Shown piece by piece: positions 1 through 8,059 of a DNA stretch of 16,518 bases. The translations under genes were made by a program, and so were the position numbers. Each line of letters begins with the position of its first letter. The stretch's first letter is position 1. A model generated the notes under the pieces. It was not told where the DNA came from and made no database searches. It worked only from the letters and a program-made list of their open reading frames with translations. The DNA comes from an uncultured Prevotella sp. (GTDB lineage Bacteria > Bacteroidota > Bacteroidia > Bacteroidales > Bacteroidaceae): contig ONMG01000225.1 of assembly GCA_900318855.1 (NCBI GenBank), positions 1 to 16,518 of the forward strand. Direction: 5' to 3'.

Positions 1-2354
1 CCTCAACAACTCTCTATACCAATCTTAAAGGCAAGGAAAGAAACCTGCTTGACAGTTGGCTCCAAACACTGCCTCTCAAATTGAAGAACAGTAGTAATCC
101 GTCGGCATCCAATGTGGTAAAGCTTATGATTGCGCCTATAAAATCGAAGAATGCAGAAGCCTACGAGATGCGCATCACACCCAGCCGCATTGACATCAAA
201 GCCAACACCGGAGCCGGACTCTTCTATGCCATGCAGACACTGTTACAAATCAGTCCCGACCGGACATCGCTGCAAGCACCCTGCTGCGAAGTCATTGATG
301 AACCCCGGTTTGGCTATCGAGGATTCATGCTCGACGTGAGCCGTCACTTCTTCTCCAAAGACTTCATCCTCCGACAGCTCGACCTCATGGCCTACTATAA
401 GCTTAACGTCTTCCACTTCCATCTCGCTGATAACGGTGGATGGCGCATTGAGATGAAGCATTATCCTCAGCTCACAGCAGAAGCTGCTTATCGTCCTCAC
501 TCTGAGTGGCAGAAACATTCAGCCGACTGGGAATTCTGCAACCGTAACACACCTAACGCTTACGGAGGCTACTACTCGCAGCGCGACATCCGTGACATCG
601 TGACTTATGCCGCAGTCCGTCACATCACCGTGATACCCGAAATCGACATGCCCGGCCACAGCAACGAAGTGCTCAAGGCACTCCCACAATTGGCCTGCCG
701 AGGCTATAACTACAAGCAGAGCGCGGAACTCTGCTTAGGTAAGGAAGCTACCTACAAGTTCTGCGAGAATATACTCTCCGAACTGATGAAGCTCTTTCCC
801 GCGAAATACATCCACATTGGAGGCGACGAAGCCGACCGCAGCCACTGGGCCAACTGCCCCGACTGTAAACGACTGATGCAACGCGAGGGCATCAAGGACG
901 TGGCTAAGCTGCAGGGCTACTTCACCCGACGGATAGAGAAATTCGTCAATGCCCATGGCAAAAGAATAATAGGTTGGGATGAGATTCTCGACGGCGATGT
1001 TTCGAAGAGCGCCACCGTCATGGCCTGGCATCCTCTGCCCTCCAGCTATAAGAAGTCGACAGAGCCTGGTTACAATTTCATTTACAGTCCACTGAATGCA
1101 CTTGAAATGGGTCACCAAGTCATCATGACACCCATCTCGCACTGCTACCTTGACTACACCCAAGAAGAAACAGCAACAGCCGCGCGTGACAACGTTTTCT
1201 ATCTTCCACTGAGCGATGCTTATGAATACGACCCGTTGCCTAAAGGCACCCGTCATCCGGAGCTGATGTTAGGCGTGCAGGGCAACCTTTGGACGGAATG
1301 GGTGACCACACCTGAAAGAGCCGAGTATATGGCTTATCCCAGGCTGATGGCTTTGGCCGAAGTGGGATGGACACAGCCCGAACATAAAAACTATGCTGAT
1401 TTCTACCGACGGGTGGTCAAAGCAGAGCAGAGGATGAAAAGCCAGGGGTATAACAGCTACGATATTGATGCCGACCAACAAAAACTCAAAAGTCAGTGGA
1501 AAGCCAATCACGTGATTCTCATTGGTATCGACGGTTGGGCAGCTGCCAGCATGGACACTGCCGATATGCCCACCGTGAAGAGGATGATGCGCGAGGGATG
1601 CTACACTCTCAAAAAACGCTCGGTGCTACCCTCGGCCTCAGCCATCAACTGGGCTTCAATGATGATGGGAGCAGGAACCGAGGTGACCGGCTACACCAAA
1701 TGGAACAGCAAGACGCCCGAGATACCCTCACCGGCTGTCACTAATCACGGAATATTCCCCACTATCTTCACCGAACTCTACGAACAGTATCCCGAGGCGA
1801 AGACCGGAGCACTCTACGACTGGGATGGCATACGCTATGTCATCGACACGCTGGCTGTAGGCTACAATGAGTACGTGCCCAACAGTGGCGTGCCCGACAA
1901 GACGAGCGGTGAAATATTCCCTCCCTACAAGATAACGGACAAGGCTGTAAACTACATCAAGAACGAAAAACCGGCGTTCTTCTTCTGCTATTATGGAGGA
2001 GTCGATGAGAGCGGCCACACCTTCGGATGGTACACACCGAAATATTACAGCTATGAGAAACTTGTCGACGACGGTATAGCACGCCTCATCCAGGCAACTA
2101 AGGATACCGGTATCTACGACGACACCATTTTCCTCGTCACAGGCGACCACGGGGGCATAGGCAAAGGTCATGGGGGCATCACTCTGAAGGAATTAGAAGT
2201 GCCTTTCGTGGCTTTCGGCAAGAACATTAAGCGCGCCGGAAGTTTCGACCAACTGATGATACAACCCGACGTTGCTCCCACCATCGCTCATATCTTCAAT
2301 CTCAAGACTCCTCAATATTGGAGAGGAAGAGCCATGACCCAAATATTCCGATAA
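1..2354 (+). CDS. GH20 beta-N-acetylhexosaminidase fused to an NPP-type phosphodiesterase domain (5' end cut by window)
   Basis: The reading frame is open from base 3, so the true start and any signal peptide lie before the window. The TTG at 81 is only an in-frame codon; residues here are numbered from it. Residues up to about 73 look like the GH20 N-terminal domain (GAGLFYAMQTLLQI). The catalytic barrel spans about 78-445, with HFHLADNGGW, the catalytic Asp249-Glu250 pair in HIGGDE, and tryptophans in IGWDEI and GNLWTEW. GH20 enzymes release terminal GlcNAc or GalNAc by substrate-assisted catalysis. Residues about 478-757 form a second, alkaline-phosphatase-superfamily domain of the nucleotide pyrophosphatase/phosphodiesterase type. 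It has metal ligands Asp484, Asp642, His646, Asp689, His690 and His697, and a probable nucleophile Ser520 (SASAIN, Asn523). There is no sulfatase C/S-x-P-x-R motif. The enzyme probably acts in the periplasm or on the surface on a HexNAc glycan carrying phosphate or phosphodiester groups; that substrate is inference. Confidence 0.9.
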   Translation, partial: STTLYTNLKGKERNLLDSWLQTLPLKLKNSSNPSASNVVKLMIAPIKSKNAEAYEMRITPSRIDIKANTGAGLFYAMQTLLQISPDRTSLQAPCCEVIDEPRFGYRGFMLDVSRHFFSKDFILRQLDLMAYYKLNVFHFHLADNGGWRIEMKHYPQLTAEAAYRPHSEWQKHSADWEFCNRNTPNAYGGYYSQRDIRDIVTYAAVRHITVIPEIDMPGHSNEVLKALPQLACRGYNYKQSAELCLGKEATYKFCENILSELMKLFPAKYIHIGGDEADRSHWANCPDCKRLMQREGIKDVAKLQGYFTRRIEKFVNAHGKRIIGWDEILDGDVSKSATVMAWHPLPSSYKKSTEPGYNFIYSPLNALEMGHQVIMTPISHCYLDYTQEETATAARDNVFYLPLSDAYEYDPLPKGTRHPELMLGVQGNLWTEWVTTPERAEYMAYPRLMALAEVGWTQPEHKNYADFYRRVVKAEQRMKSQGYNSYDIDADQQKLKSQWKANHVILIGIDGWAAASMDTADMPTVKRMMREGCYTLKKRSVLPSASAINWASMMMGAGTEVTGYTKWNSKTPEIPSPAVTNHGIFPTIFTELYEQYPEAKTGALYDWDGIRYVIDTLAVGYNEYVPNSGVPDKTSGEIFPPYKITDKAVNYIKNEKPAFFFCYYGGVDESGHTFGWYTPKYYSYEKLVDDGIARLIQATKDTGIYDDTIFLVTGDHGGIGKGHGGITLKELEVPFVAFGKNIKRAGSFDQLMIQPDVAPTIAHIFNLKTPQYWRGRAMTQIFR

Positions 2355-2361
2355 TAGACCT

Positions 2362-4785
2362 ATGAATAAGACCGTCATCATCCTGCTTATCATCCTGTTC
2401 CCGATCGCACTAAGAGGAGGAAACAGAGATGAAGAATTGATCCGTTTTCGCCATTCCTTTTATCCTGAAGTGAACAGTATGTCATGGAGCCAGCTTACAG
2501 AGGAACAGCCTTTCAGATATGCACCTCCGATGACCGTCAACTTACTCATCAACCCTGTGCACTCGCCCGACTGGCTCTTCGTGAACCCCTCTTTGGTGCT
2601 CTCACGGCGCACGGTCACCCAGGGAGTGGCCAACAATCCGGAACGCGACCGACAAGCCAAGACTCAGGACGACATGCTCTTGATGTTTGCTTTCGACGAC
2701 CCACCTTTTGTGCCCAACTTCCGTCTATCTAAAATGTGGCTAAAAGATAACCATCAACCCGTAGCCTTTGCTGACTACTACGCCAATAACATCTACTATC
2801 GGTTGGAATACATTGCCACTAAAATGGAAGACGGACAAACCGCCGTCTGCGTGAATGTGACAGTGCACAATGAGAGCACTGTGGAAAAGGAGGCTCATGT
2901 GCGCACAAAGTTGGCTTACTATCCTGAGGACAAGATTTTTGACTATCACTATATCCCCTTCAGCTGGGATGCATCGAAATGGAGACCTTATGAGAAAGTG
3001 AGTCTTCATGAGAACAGTCTCATGAAGAATGGTAAGCCTATAGGATGCATTGTACCAGGGACGATGAAGATGGAGTGGGAGGAAAAGAAGGTGTTTGCCG
3101 ATTCTTGCTATGAGAAGCTGCTCTATCCGCAAGTGTGGTACGGCTCAGGCTATGCGCTTAAAGAATTTCGACTGAAAGAGCCTGACCATGTGGTGCACCT
3201 CACACAAAAGCTTAAGCCTAATGAGATGACAAGCTTCTACGTGAAGTTGCTCGTCGACGATGCTCGGGCCACCAGTCAGCAATACGCTCAACTTGCAGCG
3301 ATGACTCCCGATGAGATGGAGGAGCAGGCCTGCAGCGACTTCGACCGTTCATTCCCTGAAGGCAGCACTCAACTTATTTTCAACAAAAACCACTGGAGCG
3401 ACATCTTCCACAGTCTGCAACTCTCTGTGAAACAGATGCTCATACAATATTCCGGCAGCAACTGCTACCAGACCGCTCAGGGAGGAAGTTCCGAGAGGTT
3501 CTATGTGTGGGTCTTCGAAGCTGTCAACATGATGCGCTCCATGCTTCGCACCGGACAGACCGAGGACGTGAGGCGGGCGCTCGACTTCATCTTCTCGCTT
3601 CAAGACGCGGGAGTTCCGCCTACGGGGAGGTTCACCACCACCAAGGGGGCTGTGGGAACCACAGGACCACGATGGGCCAACACCACGGGCATGGCTCTCG
3701 TTCTGGCCTCCGACTATTATCTCTACACCCACGACAAGGATTTCCTCGAAGCCTATCTGCCCAAGATAATGAAGGCGGTGAAATGGATTGACGGCGAGCT
3801 GAGAGCCACACGGCATCTCAATCCCGACGGCACCATGCCCTGGACCTACGGTATCATGCCCTATGCCGTGGGATGCGACGGCGACACGGGATTCTGTATC
3901 TCCGACACCGACCTGATGACTTTCTGGGGTTTCAGCCGCACCGTACAGCTCCTTGAAGGCATCGGCCACCGACAGGCCCGCAGTCTGCGCTCCGACCTCG
4001 AAGACTACCGCCGGAGCCTGATGCGCGTCATCAGGCATCTCACTCACCCCGACGGATATATCGACCGCATTCTCACTGTAGAAGGGATGAAACAGCAACG
4101 CGCACCCGCCTTCGACATCTGCGACAACATGGTGCCTATGGCTTACGTGGGACTGGTGAATGCCAGCGACAGCCTGTTCCGCAACTACATGAACTTCTTT
4201 GAGCATCACTACTCCGATGATTTCTTCATGGGAGCCATTGACCGCGAAATCATGTACACCAATCAATGCGAGCACGACTGGCAACGCGCCTATCTGCGAT
4301 TAGGCGAATGGAAGAAGGCCTTCGTGAGTACACAAACTTGTATGAAATACGGTATGTCGCAAGACTGCTTCCAAACCTCGGAGCGCATGTCGAAACGCGA
4401 CGACAGCTTTGCTCCCTGGCAACCCAACGGAAGTGCCTGCGGGAGAGTCACCGACTTGATGCTCAATGCTTTCTATTTTGAGTCGACTGCTGACTCAGTG
4501 ACGCTGCTCGGGGCTCTGCCTCCTCAGTGGCTGACTGAAGCAGGGGGCGCGAAGCTCAAGAATCTACACACGCAGAACGGAACTGTCGACGAAGAGATAA
4601 CTATAGGGAGCAACGGGATTGTGCTCACGCTCACAGCCTCCGAAGGGCTTCCGGCGCACGTCTGCATCCCTTCGCATTTCAGGGCCAGGGTGATAAGCGG
4701 ACAAGCCATAGACGAAGGCAACGAATGGTTCAGTGTGAAAGGAAAAACTGTCAGTTTCAGACTGGAAGCTGAACCAAGTTCATGA
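2362..4785 (+). CDS. Secreted six-hairpin glycosidase-like protein
   Basis: The 807-residue protein begins with a Sec signal (MNKT, then a hydrophobic stretch to about residue 17) and no lipobox cysteine, so it is probably periplasmic. Residues about 50-320 look beta-rich, like the N-terminal beta-sandwich of several glycosidase families. Residues about 335-700 resemble an (alpha/alpha)6 barrel: repeated helical pairs, SERFYVWVFEAVNMM, ALDFIFSLQDAG and WANTTGMALVLASDYYLYT. The last 80 residues (LLGALPPQWL onward) look like the small C-terminal beta domain of GH78/GH95-type enzymes. I cannot assign a CAZy family or catalytic acids. It starts 7 bp after the GH20 fusion stop, so the two are almost certainly co-transcribed and probably act on the same glycan. 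No Shine-Dalgarno is seen, as usual in Bacteroidota. Confidence 0.8.
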   Translation: MNKTVIILLIILFPIALRGGNRDEELIRFRHSFYPEVNSMSWSQLTEEQPFRYAPPMTVNLLINPVHSPDWLFVNPSLVLSRRTVTQGVANNPERDRQAKTQDDMLLMFAFDDPPFVPNFRLSKMWLKDNHQPVAFADYYANNIYYRLEYIATKMEDGQTAVCVNVTVHNESTVEKEAHVRTKLAYYPEDKIFDYHYIPFSWDASKWRPYEKVSLHENSLMKNGKPIGCIVPGTMKMEWEEKKVFADSCYEKLLYPQVWYGSGYALKEFRLKEPDHVVHLTQKLKPNEMTSFYVKLLVDDARATSQQYAQLAAMTPDEMEEQACSDFDRSFPEGSTQLIFNKNHWSDIFHSLQLSVKQMLIQYSGSNCYQTAQGGSSERFYVWVFEAVNMMRSMLRTGQTEDVRRALDFIFSLQDAGVPPTGRFTTTKGAVGTTGPRWANTTGMALVLASDYYLYTHDKDFLEAYLPKIMKAVKWIDGELRATRHLNPDGTMPWTYGIMPYAVGCDGDTGFCISDTDLMTFWGFSRTVQLLEGIGHRQARSLRSDLEDYRRSLMRVIRHLTHPDGYIDRILTVEGMKQQRAPAFDICDNMVPMAYVGLVNASDSLFRNYMNFFEHHYSDDFFMGAIDREIMYTNQCEHDWQRAYLRLGEWKKAFVSTQTCMKYGMSQDCFQTSERMSKRDDSFAPWQPNGSACGRVTDLMLNAFYFESTADSVTLLGALPPQWLTEAGGAKLKNLHTQNGTVDEEITIGSNGIVLTLTASEGLPAHVCIPSHFRARVISGQAIDEGNEWFSVKGKTVSFRLEAEPSS

Positions 4786-4795
4786 GACTGAACGC

Positions 4796-4846
4796 GTGGC
4801 GGAGCACCTGCTTTTCGACTGAGTACTCAAAGGAATGTTCCGCCAC
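4796..4846. terminator. Possible hairpin between convergent genes
   Basis: GTGGCGGAGCA (4796-4806) can pair with TGTTCCGCCAC (4836-4846): 11 pairs with one G-U, around a 29-nt loop. It lies in the 74-bp gap between the convergent glycosidase and restriction enzyme genes, where a shared terminator is expected. There is no T-tract on either side, so intrinsic termination is uncertain. Confidence 0.35.
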
Positions 4847-4859
4847 AGCATCCTCCCCA

Positions 4860-7640
4860 TCACAACTTCGCCCCCGTCAGTTTTGAATACATCTCAAACA
4901 ACTTGGCGACACACTCCGATTCGGTCATCTTCGTAGAGAAACCGTAAGCTTCCATCACGGCGCGGTCGTTGCGGCGGTGCGCTTCCAAGAGGTCATAGGG
5001 CATCGTCGTGGGGTCGTAGAGGTCTGCCAGGCTGCTGTCGGGATACTTAGCGCGTGCGTCAAGGATGCCCTGCGCCGTCTGCGCTATCTTCTGCCGCTGC
5101 GCATCAGAGACTGCTCCCCTACCTTCCCCTGAAGGGAGGGAGCCCGGCCAAGGAAAGTTGTTGTACACTACATCCTTGGAATATCGATAGTCGCTCTTCA
5201 AACGGCCACAGACCACTCGCATCCAAGCCATGTGGACGTTGCTCTCCAAAATGCCAAAGTGGTAAAGGGTGGCATTAGGAACAATTATTACGGAATCAGT
5301 AGGAATGATAGACCTGTCAAGGAATCCCATGGGAACATAACGTCTTCTTTCCGAAGACACTCGAGGAATGACAATATATTTATCAGGATTCCAAGTCTCC
5401 CTAAACCTATATGGAACATTAGCAAGTTCTCGTGTAGGCCCAAATGAACTTGACAGACGCATTTCCTTAACCTTATTAATTCTATCCATAACAAGAGGCA
5501 TAGATCTCAACTCTGCCGGAGTTGCATCAATAAGCCACAAACAATATCTTTTCTTGTTATTGATAAACTCTGTTGCGCCTATCAATCTCTTGATAAACTT
5601 CTTTGCGTTAGGCTCTTTGTTAATAAAATCATTGATGTCTCTGTCCTCAATTATTAGGTTACCACCATCAGTCGGTTGGTTTCCTCTTGTACATTGAGGC
5701 ACATTACACAAAGGCTTGCTCCTTCTTGAAACGTAAATGTCGGGGGCGTCAATCAAATAAGCATTAATGTTATCAGCCTTCATCTGCTGTCCATTGTCGA
5801 AGATTGTTCTCTCCCTTGTTTTTTCATTGCAAGAGAACCCTACGATGACACAATGTACGTGCGCTTTCAGATTAGCTTCACTATCCCAACGAAAAGTGCG
5901 ATAGGTAAAATCAATGTGTATTCCAAAGAGTTCCTTTAGCGGTTTCCATAAAGCAGCGACTTGCTCACCCTGACAAATAGAATTTGTTGATACGAAGGCG
6001 CAACGAACGTTAGTGTTCTGTATTATTTGTGCTGCTTTTACATACCATCCTGAAACATAATCCAGCACCCCTGCCAATCGGTTTTTAGGGAACAATTCCG
6101 AGATCTCTTGCTTTTGTTGTTTAGACATCATACTTGCCCCCACAAACGGTGGATTTCCGATGATATAGTCCGGATGAGGGCAGACCTCATGCCAGTCGGT
6201 GCGAAGTGCGTTGCCCTCATGGATATTGGCATAAGTCTTTAGTGGCAGGAAGTCGAGGTCGTGGTGGACGATGCGCTCCGTCTCCGCCATCATCTGCGCC
6301 TCACTGATCCAAAGGGCGGTGGTGGCGACGGTGACGGCGAAGTCGTTGATCTCGATGCCGTAGAACTGTTGGATGCTGACCTTGATAGGATTAGCGAAAG
6401 CATTCAAGGGCTCGATGGCATAGATGCCCTTGATCACTTCGTTTTCTAAGCGCCGAAGGGAGAGATAGGTTTCGGTGAGGAAGTTGCCGGAGCCGCAGGC
6501 AGGGTCGAAGAAGGTGAGGGAGGCCAGCTTGTCTTGAAAAACATGGAGCTTCTTGACCCTCGTCTTGAGCAACGGCTCTTCCTTGCTCTCCTGGTACTCG
6601 TGCCAGAGGTCGTTCATAAACAGCGGGTCAATGACTTTGTGGATGTTCTCTATCGAAGTGTAGTGCATGCCGCCGCTGCGCCGGGTCTCGGGGTTAAGGG
6701 TACTTTCGAAGACACCGCCGAAGATGGTCGGCGATATTTGCGACCAGTCGAAGTCCATGGAGGCATGTTGCAGCAGCGTATTGCGTATCTCGTCGGTGAA
6801 CTGTGGAATGTCTATCTCCTCAGCGAAGAGGCCGCCATTGGTATAAGGGAAAGCCGCCAGCATCGGCTTGTCATACTTGCTGCGCTTGTCATAGGGCGTG
6901 TTGAGCTCGTCGAAGAGAGCTATCAAGGCCCTGCGCATGTCCTCCGTCTCATAATGCGCCATGTAGTCGTGGAACATGTCGTGCCGACCGAAGACGCCGG
7001 CATCCTCGGCATAGAGACAGAAGACGAGACGCACACAGAGGATGTTGAGATAGCGCGACGACATCGGGTCAGTCATGTCGTACTGCTTGACGAGGGCATC
7101 GTACATCCGCCCGACGATCTCGCCGGCCTGCATCGATACCTCCATCTCCTTCTTCAGGTGGTCGCTGCCCTCGTCGACGAGAAACTGCAGGCGGTAGTAG
7201 TCTGTCTCGAGGTCCCGGAGCAGGATGCGCTGCGGCTCGCCCTTGGGGTTCTCCATGTCGTAGACGTCGAACTCGGCGAAGTTGCACGTCACGATCCACT
7301 TGGGGTGCTGCGAGACGGGCAGCCCGAGGATATAGCGCTGTGCCTGCTGAAAAGGCGACAGCTTCGTGCCGTCGCTCTGAAGGATGGGCTTTCCCAGATC
7401 CTTGCCCAGGCTCTTCATCTCGATCATCGTGCGGGTCGAGGGTATCATCACGTCGATGAACGAGGTGTTGTCGAGCTGCACCTGCTCCTCGAAGCGGACG
7501 AACTCCGTCGGCCTCTTCACACCATAGACATTTTCCAGGAGGTCTATCCAGAAACGCTGGCTCTCGCCCTTCTCATAGCCCTTGCCTTCCCATCGCCTGG
7601 CAAACTCTGCCGCTGCCGCCTTCTGCTGTTTTTCTGTCAT
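4860..7640 (-). CDS. MmeI-like (Type IIL/IIG) single-chain restriction endonuclease-methyltransferase
   Basis: The 926-residue enzyme matches MmeI (about 919 residues) along its whole length. It should both cut DNA a fixed distance from its site and methylate adenine on one strand with SAM. The N-terminal PD-(D/E)xK nuclease has Asp63, Glu74 and Lys76 (FIDV...IEMK). A helical linker follows (about 160-310). The gamma-class N6-adenine MTase has motif I DPACGSGNF from Asp379 and motif IV NPPF at 496-499. The target recognition domain runs about 620-835, followed by a C-terminal helical tail (LADLYDPTTMP). The ATG at 7640 is chosen over the one at 7748 because MmeI starts at the equivalent point (MTEKQQKAAAAEFARRW) and a promoter box lies at 7673-7680, between the two. 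All motifs are intact, so it is probably active. No separate R, M or S gene is present or needed in this family. Confidence 0.93.
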   Translation of the reverse strand: MTEKQQKAAAAEFARRWEGKGYEKGESQRFWIDLLENVYGVKRPTEFVRFEEQVQLDNTSFIDVMIPSTRTMIEMKSLGKDLGKPILQSDGTKLSPFQQAQRYILGLPVSQHPKWIVTCNFAEFDVYDMENPKGEPQRILLRDLETDYYRLQFLVDEGSDHLKKEMEVSMQAGEIVGRMYDALVKQYDMTDPMSSRYLNILCVRLVFCLYAEDAGVFGRHDMFHDYMAHYETEDMRRALIALFDELNTPYDKRSKYDKPMLAAFPYTNGGLFAEEIDIPQFTDEIRNTLLQHASMDFDWSQISPTIFGGVFESTLNPETRRSGGMHYTSIENIHKVIDPLFMNDLWHEYQESKEEPLLKTRVKKLHVFQDKLASLTFFDPACGSGNFLTETYLSLRRLENEVIKGIYAIEPLNAFANPIKVSIQQFYGIEINDFAVTVATTALWISEAQMMAETERIVHHDLDFLPLKTYANIHEGNALRTDWHEVCPHPDYIIGNPPFVGASMMSKQQKQEISELFPKNRLAGVLDYVSGWYVKAAQIIQNTNVRCAFVSTNSICQGEQVAALWKPLKELFGIHIDFTYRTFRWDSEANLKAHVHCVIVGFSCNEKTRERTIFDNGQQMKADNINAYLIDAPDIYVSRRSKPLCNVPQCTRGNQPTDGGNLIIEDRDINDFINKEPNAKKFIKRLIGATEFINNKKRYCLWLIDATPAELRSMPLVMDRINKVKEMRLSSSFGPTRELANVPYRFRETWNPDKYIVIPRVSSERRRYVPMGFLDRSIIPTDSVIIVPNATLYHFGILESNVHMAWMRVVCGRLKSDYRYSKDVVYNNFPWPGSLPSGEGRGAVSDAQRQKIAQTAQGILDARAKYPDSSLADLYDPTTMPYDLLEAHRRNDRAVMEAYGFSTKMTESECVAKLFEMYSKLTGAKL
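5111..5142. repeat. Imperfect GC-rich palindrome inside the restriction enzyme gene
   Basis: The stretch CTCCCCTACCTTCCCCTGAA followed by GGGAGGGAG is an imperfect inverted repeat: CCTTC pairs with GAAGG, flanked by CCCCT and AGGGAG arms. On the coding strand it reads LPSGEGRGAV, a low-complexity insert in the linker between the recognition domain and the C-terminal tail. From memory, similar dispersed GC-rich palindromes encoding 'GEGRG' peptides occur in many Bacteroidota genomes. That identification cannot be proved from one copy. Confidence 0.45.
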
Positions 7641-7672
7641 ATTATGATTGTAGTTCAGTAACGATTTGATTA

Positions 7673-7700
7673 CAAAGATACTATTAGATTCTGAAAACGC
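7673..7700 (-). promoter_or_regulatory. Probable promoter of the MmeI-like gene
   Basis: Read on the minus strand, TATCTTTG (7680 down to 7673) fits the Bacteroides -7 box TAnnTTTG. A T-rich GTTTTC about 16-19 bases upstream is a weak -33 candidate. Transcription would begin near 7666, about 25 bases before the ATG at 7640, which supports that start. Confidence 0.5.
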
Positions 7701-7907
7701 CATCGGAAAGAGAGACAAAATGTTCAGAATCCATATATAATCCACCATGAACAGCCTGCATACTTTGACTTACAATAAGGATGCACCCGATAAATCCTGT
7801 AGTTTTAGTTCTTAGTTTTATAACCAAAACCAAGAAAACCCTTTGTGCCATCGTTAAGTGGAAGAAGGACAGCAGCAGACATCATTAAAAAAAAGCGAAG
7901 CCAATCC

Positions 7908-7938
7908 TTTGCTATTCATCTCATTTTTACTAAATTTG
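7908..7938 (+). promoter_or_regulatory. Bacteroides-type promoter of rbsK
   Basis: TTTG at 7908-7911 and TAAATTTG at 7931-7938 are separated by 19 bases, a near-ideal match to the Bacteroidales sigma-ABfr promoter (TTTG, about 19-21 bases, TAnnTTTG). Transcription should start near 7945, leaving a leader of about 115 bases before the rbsK ATG. The rest of the gap from 7681 to 7907 shows no gene or clear structure. Confidence 0.75.
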
Positions 7939-7954
7939 CAGCTAACAAAAGAGG

Positions 7955-7999
7955 GCAGTGGAAGACACTGCACATCCTATACGACGAGATGTCGCATCT
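7955..7999 (+). promoter_or_regulatory. Two small hairpins in the rbsK leader
   Basis: GCAGTG (7955-7960) pairs with CACTGC (7966-7971) around a 5-nt loop. AGATG (7987-7991) pairs with CATCT (7995-7999) around a 3-nt loop. Both fall inside the predicted untranslated leader. They could affect mRNA stability or translation, but they match no riboswitch I recognise. Confidence 0.3.
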
Positions 8000-8059
8000 T
8001 CCTCAACAGAGCATGAAATAACATTAAACAATAAAAAGCATAATCTTAATTGAATTGCT

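Noticed and set aside
81..83. TTG as the true start of the GH20 fusion
   Set aside because: The frame stays open to the left edge, the GH20 N-terminal domain would be cut, and there is no signal peptide at this point.
3349..4284. A 311-codon minus-strand open frame inside the six-hairpin gene
   Set aside because: It is a His/Val-rich complement of the barrel-coding strand, without a start context or domain.
6534..7661. A 375-codon + strand open frame opposite the restriction enzyme gene
   Set aside because: It is antisense to conserved nuclease and MTase motifs, has no recognisable domain, and is rich in Leu/Val/Arg/His as expected from the complement of a GC-rich gene.
7641..7748. A 36-residue N-terminal extension of the restriction enzyme from the ATG at 7748
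   Set aside because: It would place the TATCTTTG promoter box inside the gene, has no counterpart in MmeI, and does not look like a domain or signal peptide.
7801..7840. T-rich then A-rich stretch that might form a terminator
   Set aside because: The arms align poorly when reverse-complemented, with only short GTTTT matches, and no gene ends nearby.
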